Source: HNR sp040400085
GTDB taxonomy: Bacteria > Actinomycetota > Actinomycetes > Actinomycetales > Microbacteriaceae
Length of the DNA: 64,000 nucleotides
Direction of reading: 5' to 3'
Assembly (NCBI GenBank): GCA_040400085.1
Contig: JBBAQX010000007.1
Location: 46,286-110,285 of the forward strand
Shown: piece after piece, positions 25,741 to 34,128 of the stretch
How positions within the stretch are numbered: the stretch's first letter is position 1
Layout: each line of letters begins with the position of its first letter
Position numbers and translations under genes: made by a program
Notes under the pieces: model-generated
Database searches by the model: none
What the model was told of the DNA's origin: nothing
The model's input: only the letters and a program-made list of their open reading frames with translations

Positions 25741-28700
25741 GTGATTTTTGCGTGGACAAAGAAGCACCTCGCCGCTGTCATCAGCGGTGCGGCGATTGCC
25801 GTCGTGCTTAGTCTCGTCGTAACAATAGCCATCACCTCGACGGGATACACGACTCAGCGCGTCGATCTTGGCGATGCGAGTACCTGGGTCGTTAACGATT
25901 CAGAACAGGCCATAGGTCGCCTCAACACGCAGATTTCTGCTCTCGACACGGCCAAGAGAAGCGACCGTCGCGTCCTCTCCGTCGTCCAAAACGACAGCAC
26001 GGTTCTTCTGCACGCAGTTGACCAAAAAGAGTTGGGCATCGTCAACGAATCTCTCGCGACAGTGGATGACCAGATCCAGCTGCCAGCGGATTCAACGAAC
26101 GTCTTCCTCACGAAGGACACCGCCGTGATTCACTCGTCTCCGAGCGGTCGAGTCTGGTTCCTGCCGAGCAGTTCGCTCGCCACGTTTAACGCGGAGGCAG
26201 AGGCCGATATGGTCCTCGGGGATAACTCCGCCGCTGCTGCGGACGATAACGGCCGCTTTATCGGTTATTCCGTTGGAGGAGGCCTGGTTGAGCGGCAAAT
26301 CGGCCCGCGCCTTGGTGACCCGAAGACCACCAAACTCAACCTCGGCGACGAGAAAGATATCTACTCGGCGGCAGTCGTGAGCGGTCACCCAGTGGTGTTG
26401 AACGTGACGAAAGGAACGCTCAGCATCGACGGCGGCCAGCCCAGTACCCTCAACGTGGCAGAAAATCCCGTGCTGATGCAATCGAGCACTTCTGCCGATG
26501 CCGTCTACGTTTCTGATTCGAAAGGTATGCTCCGGATCGGTTTCGGGGGAGGCCAGGGGGAGCGCCTATTCACTCTTGACCAGGATGCTCCTCAGCCCTC
26601 GGCGGCGCCGGTTTACCTTGACACATGCGTTTTTGGGGCCTGGACGAACGGCACCGCTTGGCGTAACTGCGGCGCGGATGAGGCGCTCTCGATGAAACTG
26701 TCCGAGATGAGTCCGGACTCGCAGCTGGTATTCGCAAGCCGAGCTGGATATACCGTGCTCAACGACGAGCAGAGCGGACGTTCCTGGATGGTTCAGGATT
26801 CCGGCCAATTAGTAAATAACTGGGACAAGATTCTTCAGGACGTTGAGGACGACCAGAAACAAGAAGTGAACGACCCGACCCTTCCGCCAGAGGTAGATCC
26901 CGTTCAGAAACCCCCCGTTGCTAGCGACGATGCTTTTGGTGCAAGGCCAGGCCGGGCTAGCCCGCTTCCCGTGCTACTCAACGACTTCGATCCGAATGGC
27001 GATGTCCTGGTGATAACGGAGATCTCGAACTTTCCCGAAGGAATGGGCACGGCATCCCTCATTGAAAACGGCCAGAAAGTTCAGGTCAACCTAGCCGCTG
27101 ATGCTGTCGGAACGTTCGATTTCCGGTACACCGTCACCGACGGGCAGGGCGGGCAGGCTTCGGCCAACGTCACTGTCGAGGTGCGCCAACCGAATGAGAA
27201 TAATCCCCCAGTGCAGGCGAGGCAGACCACCCAGGCTGTCGCCTCGCTTGGACAATTCAACCGAGACGTGTTGGTCGACTGGTACGATCCCGATGGTGAC
27301 CCGTTCTTCCTCGCTGATGCCTCGATTGCGGCCCCTGACGTGGCGACCTACTCTTCAAAAGGCGTCGTGTATTACCAGGATTCCGGACAGGGAAGTCCGC
27401 AAAAAAGCATAGGACTGAGCGTGTCAGACGGCACCCTCGCGACTGCTGGGAGCCTCGATCTTGAGGTCATGACAGGCGCGGTGCCCATCACGGCAGAGGC
27501 GGTTGCCGTTCTGGGCAACGTGGGGCAGGAAGTGATGGCTACTCCGCTGGACTATGTGCGTGGGGGCAACGGGAACGTGCGGCTCACGGGTGTTCCCGAC
27601 GATAATCTCGGCAATGCCAAACTCAAGGTCAATACGGACACGGGAGAGGTCCGGCTCACCGCAAACGAGCCTGGTTCATACCTGCTGGAGTACAAGGTCG
27701 GCGACGGAACGAATATCGGCTCGGGTAAGCTGCGCTTTGATATCTCTGCCCTACCCGACCAGAATCTTCCTCCCGTCACGGTGCCGGCCTCGACCTTCCT
27801 CTATCTTGATCAGACCGACACAATCGATGTCCTGGCCGCCGACTACGATCCGGCGGGCGGCGTCTTGCTTCTCCGCGATGTGACCAACCCCCTCGCTGAT
27901 AAAGGACTCATCGTTGAGATTCTCAATCATGGGATGCTCCGGGTCACCCTCACCGAACCGCTAGCAGGCGGTAGCGTCGAACTGAGCTATAACGTGACAA
28001 ACGGTCAGCAATCCTCACGAGGGACCGTGACGGTTTTGCAGGTCGCACCGCCGCCGAAGGAGAAACCTCCAGTCGCTAAGCCGGATCGGGTAAAGGTTCG
28101 TGTCGGCGAGGTCACTAACATCCCCGTGCTGAGCAATGATCTACATCCCGACAGGCTCGCGCTTACTCTGAGCCCGGAGCTCGCGAAGGGTCTACCCGAG
28201 AGCGAGGGACTCCTTTTTGCGTCGGGAAATGAGCTGCGCTATCTTGCGCCCAACACGCCAGGGGAGTACACGGCATCCTATGTTGTTGAAAGCCCCGGAG
28301 GGGAGATCGCAACAGCACCGGTACATATCTCGGTGCGTGAGGTTGACGAGAACAGCAATACTGCCCCTGCGCCGAAGACTGTAACCACCAGGGTCGTTCA
28401 GGGGCACACCGTGCGTATCCCCATCCCCTTGGCTGGAATAGACGATGACGGTGACTCTGTGACTCTTGGTGGTCTTGAGACAGCCCCTGCAAAGGGCATC
28501 GTTACCAGCACGGGCAAGGACTACATCGAATACGAGGCGGGTACCAACTCGCTGGGTACCGATTCGTTCTACTATTCGGTGACGGATAGTCTCGGCGCGG
28601 TCGGTATCGGACAGATTCGAGTTGGGGTTATGGAGGCCTCTGGCGTTGCCGCGAATCCTGTTGCCCGCACCGATGTTATCTCTGCCCGTCCCAACTCGAC

Positions 28701-31581
28701 TTTCGTGGTCAAACCGCTGGAGAACGATTCCGATCCCGATGGCGGGCGGATAGATATCGTCAGCGTCGAGAAAAAGTCTGAGCTCCCCGCAAAGGTTGAC
28801 AAGGAAAGCGTTACGCTGAGCGTCCCATCGAAGGAGGGTTCGTACAGCGTGTTGTACACCGTCCAGAATGAGTCTGGCGGGCAGAGCTCCGCCTGGATTC
28901 AAGTCTCTGTGAAAAAAGACGCTCCACCGGTGAGGCCCGTCGTAGAAGACACCGTGCTGACACTGACCGATATCGCTGATAGCAAAGACTCAGTCACGGC
29001 AGACATCTGGAAGAACGTGTTCTATGCCGAGGGAACAGACAAAGACTTGGATCTTTCGCTCGTCCCCGGATGGGATCAAAACGCCCAGGTCACGGTCGCC
29101 CGGTCGCTCAGCATCAAGGTCAGCGATCAGAACCAGATCATTCCGTTCAGGGTGAGCGTCTCCGCAACCCCCGAGGTAGATTCCTACGGTTTTGTATGGA
29201 TTCCAGGAACAAAGAACGCCGTCCCCGAACGGCGTACGGGAGCCCCCAGCCTGACTATTCCGACAGGACAGAAGCTCACGATCAACATCGGTGATCAGGT
29301 CATCGCCGCTGATAACAAGAAGGTTCGGATCACCGACGCGTCCACGGTGAAAGCGACAAATAGCAGCGGTGCCAATCTTTTCAAGGACGACGGCACCATC
29401 GAATTTGTGTCGCAGGAGGAATACTGGGGGCCCGCATCCGTCACGTTTGAGGTCACGGACGCGCCTGCCGGTTCTGACCAGGGCCGTAAAGCAATTATCG
29501 TGCTGCCAATCACAGTTACGCCGATCAGCAACCAGCCGCCGACGATCAGGGGAGCCGCGTTTACCTTGGAACCGACCGGGGATCGCACTGTTGATCTTGC
29601 CGGGCTCACGACCTACCCGTATCCGAAAGACATGAATAAGCTGGTCTGGTCGCAGCCTCAGTCCGCCGGTGACGGGGCCGCCGTTACCCTTTCCAACGAT
29701 AAGCTCAGCATCAAGGTCGATAAGGCCACGCCCGTTGGGGCGGTGATTAATGTTCCCATCGGGGTTCGGGACGACAAGAGCCAGGTCGCGACAGCGAACG
29801 TTCAGGTGACGGTTGTGAGCTCGACAAAGCCCAAGGTGCAAGCCCTTCCCGATACGGTCGAGCTGACGCGCGGATCCAGTAAGACCGTTGATGTTCTCGC
29901 AAACGACGTCGGGCCTGAAGAGCTCAAGCCCTTCACAGTGGTCGGGGTAGACGTGGTGAGCGCCGCGAGGGGGGTCACCGCATCCCCCAGCGCCGATAAG
30001 AGAAACATCACGATATCCGCCGCTAAGGAGGCCGATATCACCGCCAATCTGCAGCTCACCTATCGAGTACAGGATGCCACGGGCCAGTCCGAAAGAATTG
30101 TCACGGGAACGGTCACCGCTGTTATCGTCGATGTGCCGGATGCTCCGGGTGCGCCCGACTATATGAGGCAGGACGTCTTCCAGAACGACGGAAAGCTTCG
30201 GCTCTCGTTCACCTCCAATAGCTCCAACGGAAAACCTATCGATAGCTACCTGCTGCGCAGCACTGACGGAAGCGTCGAGGTCAATTGCGGACGCGACAAC
30301 TCCAGCTGCACGATCAGCGATGGTCAGGCCAAACCGGGTGTGACGTATCAGTTCACCGCGATCGCCGTGAACTCGATCGGGCGTTCGGAACCGAGCTCTC
30401 CCGGCGCTCCCGTGCGAATTGATTACGTGCCGGAGGCCCCGATCAATATCGCTGCATCGGCTCCTGCCGCGAACAACGAGATGAACCCCACCAACGCCGG
30501 TCAGCTCGACATTAGTTGGTCGCCCGGGGCCGCCAACAAGGGTGCCCCGGCGTCCTCGTATCAAGTCTCTGTCTATGACGGCTCCGGCGCGCTCAAGTGG
30601 GATCGGAAGATACCCGCGTCCGGCGCTGGCTTCCAGGGCGTAACCGCCGAGGGCCCGTTTGCCCCGGGCGAGTACCGGATTACGATCGAGGCCCGCAACG
30701 ATATCGATGCTGCGACCTATGGTGCTGTGAGCTGGAAATCGGGATCTGTGAGCGGAGTGCAGGCGAAGAAGGCACCGTCGAAGCCCGTTATTACTGCGAA
30801 TTCACGTGGAAATGGTCTCGTCTCAGCTGCCTGGGACATTACGGAGCCCAACGGCACGATCCGCACCGCGGTGAGCTGGTCGGACAAGGGCGGTACCCCG
30901 CCGGCGCTTACCTGTGACGCCGCCAAGAATGGGACGGGTAACAGTTCGAGCGATCAGACCGTATCCGCGACCGGGCAGTATGGTGTTCGGGTCGTGGCCT
31001 GGAACGGGTGGGCCTGCAGCGAACAGGTAGCGAGTGTGAGCTACACTCAGGCGCCAGCACAGCCGGCGAAACCAACCGTTCAGATTGTTCAGGGTATTGA
31101 CCAGGATCACGGCGTTGCTGCGCTCAACCTGCCCGTCGTTGACGGCGTTCTGAGCTATCTGTTTTCGTTGGACGGAAGCTCTTTCAGCCAGGTTCCCCCC
31201 GGCGCGAAGATCGGCGGTATGCCCAACTCCCCGAATAGGGTCTGGATCCAAGCCTGTGGCGCCTCGAACGGCACCTCGTGTAGCCCCTCCAGCGTGCCGT
31301 CAGATCTTTTCTACCCCTATGACGTGTCGGTGAAGTGGGCGAGCGAACCAACCGCTGGAAAGTGCACGCCGACAGAGGTCACCAAGGCCGTCGTCACCGC
31401 TGGCGCCACCATCCAATACGGCTATAGTGCGATCAACGGCGGCCCCTGGGTCGGCGAGTGGAACGGCTTCCTTCCCGTGCCGACCGGAGCCAAGGAAATT
31501 CTTGCGAAGGCAACGTTCACCCCTCCAAACGGCCCGATGGTCGAGACGCGCACACCGATACGCACCACGCCATGTGAGTGA
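25741..31581 (+). CDS. Giant membrane-anchored Ig-like/FN3 repeat protein
   Basis: 1946 residues from GTG 25741; upstream in-frame codons belong to the kinase gene. A TM anchor (AAVISGAAIAVVLSLVV) is close to the N terminus and there is no C-terminal sorting signal, so it is a type II membrane protein with almost everything outside. About 350 residues of propeller-like sequence follow, then roughly ten Ig-like domains of the tandem-95/cadherin-like kind (LPVLLNDFDPNGDVLVIT, LENDSDPDGGRIDIVSV), then FN3 modules near the end (SNGKPIDSYLLRS, NKGAPASSYQVSVYDG). The homologous position in Bifidobacterium holds FN3. A surface sensor or adhesive role is inferred. Confidence 0.88.
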   Translation: MIFAWTKKHLAAVISGAAIAVVLSLVVTIAITSTGYTTQRVDLGDASTWVVNDSEQAIGRLNTQISALDTAKRSDRRVLSVVQNDSTVLLHAVDQKELGIVNESLATVDDQIQLPADSTNVFLTKDTAVIHSSPSGRVWFLPSSSLATFNAEAEADMVLGDNSAAAADDNGRFIGYSVGGGLVERQIGPRLGDPKTTKLNLGDEKDIYSAAVVSGHPVVLNVTKGTLSIDGGQPSTLNVAENPVLMQSSTSADAVYVSDSKGMLRIGFGGGQGERLFTLDQDAPQPSAAPVYLDTCVFGAWTNGTAWRNCGADEALSMKLSEMSPDSQLVFASRAGYTVLNDEQSGRSWMVQDSGQLVNNWDKILQDVEDDQKQEVNDPTLPPEVDPVQKPPVASDDAFGARPGRASPLPVLLNDFDPNGDVLVITEISNFPEGMGTASLIENGQKVQVNLAADAVGTFDFRYTVTDGQGGQASANVTVEVRQPNENNPPVQARQTTQAVASLGQFNRDVLVDWYDPDGDPFFLADASIAAPDVATYSSKGVVYYQDSGQGSPQKSIGLSVSDGTLATAGSLDLEVMTGAVPITAEAVAVLGNVGQEVMATPLDYVRGGNGNVRLTGVPDDNLGNAKLKVNTDTGEVRLTANEPGSYLLEYKVGDGTNIGSGKLRFDISALPDQNLPPVTVPASTFLYLDQTDTIDVLAADYDPAGGVLLLRDVTNPLADKGLIVEILNHGMLRVTLTEPLAGGSVELSYNVTNGQQSSRGTVTVLQVAPPPKEKPPVAKPDRVKVRVGEVTNIPVLSNDLHPDRLALTLSPELAKGLPESEGLLFASGNELRYLAPNTPGEYTASYVVESPGGEIATAPVHISVREVDENSNTAPAPKTVTTRVVQGHTVRIPIPLAGIDDDGDSVTLGGLETAPAKGIVTSTGKDYIEYEAGTNSLGTDSFYYSVTDSLGAVGIGQIRVGVMEASGVAANPVARTDVISARPNSTFVVKPLENDSDPDGGRIDIVSVEKKSELPAKVDKESVTLSVPSKEGSYSVLYTVQNESGGQSSAWIQVSVKKDAPPVRPVVEDTVLTLTDIADSKDSVTADIWKNVFYAEGTDKDLDLSLVPGWDQNAQVTVARSLSIKVSDQNQIIPFRVSVSATPEVDSYGFVWIPGTKNAVPERRTGAPSLTIPTGQKLTINIGDQVIAADNKKVRITDASTVKATNSSGANLFKDDGTIEFVSQEEYWGPASVTFEVTDAPAGSDQGRKAIIVLPITVTPISNQPPTIRGAAFTLEPTGDRTVDLAGLTTYPYPKDMNKLVWSQPQSAGDGAAVTLSNDKLSIKVDKATPVGAVINVPIGVRDDKSQVATANVQVTVVSSTKPKVQALPDTVELTRGSSKTVDVLANDVGPEELKPFTVVGVDVVSAARGVTASPSADKRNITISAAKEADITANLQLTYRVQDATGQSERIVTGTVTAVIVDVPDAPGAPDYMRQDVFQNDGKLRLSFTSNSSNGKPIDSYLLRSTDGSVEVNCGRDNSSCTISDGQAKPGVTYQFTAIAVNSIGRSEPSSPGAPVRIDYVPEAPINIAASAPAANNEMNPTNAGQLDISWSPGAANKGAPASSYQVSVYDGSGALKWDRKIPASGAGFQGVTAEGPFAPGEYRITIEARNDIDAATYGAVSWKSGSVSGVQAKKAPSKPVITANSRGNGLVSAAWDITEPNGTIRTAVSWSDKGGTPPALTCDAAKNGTGNSSSDQTVSATGQYGVRVVAWNGWACSEQVASVSYTQAPAQPAKPTVQIVQGIDQDHGVAALNLPVVDGVLSYLFSLDGSSFSQVPPGAKIGGMPNSPNRVWIQACGASNGTSCSPSSVPSDLFYPYDVSVKWASEPTAGKCTPTEVTKAVVTAGATIQYGYSAINGGPWVGEWNGFLPVPTGAKEILAKATFTPPNGPMVETRTPIRTTPCE

Positions 31582-31661
31582 CCTTCCGGGATAGCCCTGC
31601 TATGGGCATCCTTCCATTGAAAACCCCAAACGTACGCAATCATTTACCAAGGAGAACTACA

Positions 31662-32636
31662 GTGCCGATGACCCCCGAACAGGCAGCCTGGTTTGCGGAT
31701 GTCTTTAACCGGATCGTGCTAAATGTCGAGTCGGCGCTGCTCGGAAAGACTCGTGTTGTGCAGCTCGCGCTTACCGCGCTGCTCAGCGACGGGCATCTCC
31801 TGCTTGAGGATTACCCCGGCACGGGTAAGACCTCGCTCGCCCGTGCGATCGCGCAGAGCGTGCGCGGCACCAGCAGCCGTATCCAGTTCACGCCCGACCT
31901 GCTTCCCGGCGACGTCACTGGTATGAGCATCTATGATCAGAAACGGGGTGAGTTCGAGTTCCATAAGGGGCCAATCTTTGCCAGCATTGTCCTGGCCGAT
32001 GAGATCAACCGCGCCAGCCCGAAGACCCAATCGGCGCTGCTTGAGGTGATGGAGGAGGGCCGCGTCACGATCGACGGCCACACCCACAGCGTTGGGCGCC
32101 CGTTCATGGTCATCGCGACGCAGAACCCCGTTGAGCAGGCCGGAACCTACCGACTGCCGGAGGCTCAGCTTGACCGCTTCATCATGAAGACCACGCTCGG
32201 TTACCCCGATCACCGGGCAACGATCGCTATCCTCGAGAAGGCTGGGACTCGTTCGCACGACAGCATGCTGCCCAGTGTGCTTGCGAGTGAGAATATTGTC
32301 GAGATGGCTGCCCTCGCCCAGACGGTTCATATCGAACCGGCGGTGCTCGACTATATCGCTCGCTTGGTGGAGGCGACCCGTACAGCTCCCGAGGTCCGCC
32401 TCGGTGTGAGCGTGCGCGGCGCCCTGGCGCTTGTCCGCACGTCGAAGACCTGGGCTGCGGTGCAGGGTCGACCCTACGTCTTACCGGACGATGTCAAGGC
32501 GCTTGCCGGTCCCGTGTTGACCCACCGCTTGATCCTTGATCCCGAGGCCGAGTTCGACGGGGTCACCCCGGATAGTGTGATCGCTCAGGTGCTCATGGAT
32601 GTGACGCCTCCTGCCGAACGCGTAGCAGGGGCGTGA
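31662..32636 (+). CDS. MoxR-family AAA+ ATPase
   Basis: 324 residues from GTG 31662, preceded by AAGGAG at 7-nt spacing. Walker A is EDYPGTGKTSLARAI, Walker B is VLADEINRASPKTQSALLE, and sensor 1 lies in MVIATQNPVEQAGTYRLPE. MoxR ATPases act as chaperones for partner complexes, usually with the DUF58 and TG-like genes that follow here. Its stop overlaps the DUF58 start (GTGA), so the genes are translationally coupled. Confidence 0.93.
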   Translation: MPMTPEQAAWFADVFNRIVLNVESALLGKTRVVQLALTALLSDGHLLLEDYPGTGKTSLARAIAQSVRGTSSRIQFTPDLLPGDVTGMSIYDQKRGEFEFHKGPIFASIVLADEINRASPKTQSALLEVMEEGRVTIDGHTHSVGRPFMVIATQNPVEQAGTYRLPEAQLDRFIMKTTLGYPDHRATIAILEKAGTRSHDSMLPSVLASENIVEMAALAQTVHIEPAVLDYIARLVEATRTAPEVRLGVSVRGALALVRTSKTWAAVQGRPYVLPDDVKALAGPVLTHRLILDPEAEFDGVTPDSVIAQVLMDVTPPAERVAGA

Positions 32637-34126
32637 GCGCGCGCCGGACAGCGCGCCGCGGCGAGGCTCGATCTTCTAAGACATCGTCTTCCAAGACCCA
32701 CTCATCGGTAAAAGCGGGCGCTTCACCATTTGCGCGGCGGCTGCTTCGCCGTGAGCGCGCCAATGCCACGCGTTCTCGTACGCACACCACCTATAGCTCA
32801 ACCTTCGGCGAAACGGGACTCGGTCTCACGACCGCGCACATGCGGGCGCAGGAGGCCGGCCTCATTGGCCGGCTTGTTTTCGCCATCGGAAAATTGTGGG
32901 CCAGGCTGAGGCGCCAGCTCAAGCGATGGGGGCGCTGGCTCGGGTCGACCGTTACGGGGATCGGCTGGAGCGTCCTCCTCGTCGCCGTTATCGGCCTCAG
33001 CTCAGGATATGCCTGGGGCTGGGTAGAGGCTCTCTTCGTCGGCTACGCCGCGGTCGTGTTTATGGGGATTGCCCTGCTCTTCATGATCGGGCGAAGCATC
33101 TACGCTGTCGAGCTGTCGATGAAAAGCGAACGGGTCATCGTGGGGGAAAACGCCCCGGGCACTATCGCCATCAGCAACCCGACAAAGCGTAGGCTTTTCC
33201 CCGAGACGGTTGAGGTGCCCGTCGGCGAGGGGCTGGCCGAGTTCAGGCTGCCGAGCCTGGCCCCTGGATCGCGTTTCGTCGGCGAGTTCAGCGTTCCCAC
33301 CGTCAAACGCGCGGTGATCATGGTGGGGCCCGTTCGTTCCGTTCGCGCTGACCCCCTGCTTCTGTTGAGGAGAGAATTGGTGTGGACAAACGGGATGAAG
33401 CTATTCGTGCATCCGATAACCGCATCGATCCCCAGTACAAACACAGGCCTCGTGAGAGACCTTGAGGGAAATCCGACACGGGACCTCACCAATAGCGATG
33501 TGTCGTTTCACGCGCTGCGCGAGTATGCCCCCGGTGACGATCGCCGACATATCCACTGGAAGAGCACGGCCCGCACCGGCCAGATGATGGTGCGCCAATA
33601 CGAGCAGACTCGCAGGAGCCAGCTTCTGATTCAGCTCAGCACGGCAAGTGTCGACTACTTCAGCGAGGAAGAGTTTGAGCTTGCGGTGAGCGTGGCTGGT
33701 TCCCTGGGAATCCGTGCAATTCGGGATGGGCGGGACACCGCGGTCACTGTCGGCGATGAACTCTCACAATATTCGACCACTGCGGTGCCGACCGCGACGA
33801 AGTTGCGGGTGACAACTCCTTCCCGTCTGTTAGACGACCTCTCCGGGGTCGAACATCGCGAGCATTCTCTTCCGCTGGTCGTGTTGAGTAAGGTATCTGT
33901 TTCGGTCGTTTCAGGGATCTCCGTTGCTTTTCTCGTCTTTGGTTCGATTCCGACAGCCGCGCAGATTCGTGCCGCCTCTCTCGCTTTTCCGCTTGACACC
34001 GAGGTCGTCGCAGTGGTGTGTAACCCTGGAATCGTGCCGAGCGCAAAGCGGATCGACGGGCTCACGGTGCTCACGGTCGGGTATCTCGATGACCTCACCA
34101 GGTCGCTGAGTAAGACGGCGGCCTAG
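32633..34126 (+). CDS. DUF58 domain membrane protein
   Basis: 497 residues. A basic, Ser/Lys-rich N-terminal tail of ~90 residues precedes two TM segments (IGWSVLLVAVIGLSSGY and YAAVVFMGIALLFMIG). The DUF58 core carries LREYAPGDDRRHIHWKSTAR, its defining motif, followed by a VWA-like fold. DUF58 proteins pair with MoxR ATPases and transglutaminase-like proteins. The GTG start overlaps the MoxR stop. Exact function is unknown in the family. Confidence 0.9.
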   Translation: MSARRTARRGEARSSKTSSSKTHSSVKAGASPFARRLLRRERANATRSRTHTTYSSTFGETGLGLTTAHMRAQEAGLIGRLVFAIGKLWARLRRQLKRWGRWLGSTVTGIGWSVLLVAVIGLSSGYAWGWVEALFVGYAAVVFMGIALLFMIGRSIYAVELSMKSERVIVGENAPGTIAISNPTKRRLFPETVEVPVGEGLAEFRLPSLAPGSRFVGEFSVPTVKRAVIMVGPVRSVRADPLLLLRRELVWTNGMKLFVHPITASIPSTNTGLVRDLEGNPTRDLTNSDVSFHALREYAPGDDRRHIHWKSTARTGQMMVRQYEQTRRSQLLIQLSTASVDYFSEEEFELAVSVAGSLGIRAIRDGRDTAVTVGDELSQYSTTAVPTATKLRVTTPSRLLDDLSGVEHREHSLPLVVLSKVSVSVVSGISVAFLVFGSIPTAAQIRAASLAFPLDTEVVAVVCNPGIVPSAKRIDGLTVLTVGYLDDLTRSLSKTAA

Positions 34127-34128
34127 CG

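Noticed and set aside
28990..30564. 524-codon open frame on the minus strand opposite the giant Ig/FN3 gene
   Set aside because: Shadow of the coding strand; its sequence has no domain character and no start signal.
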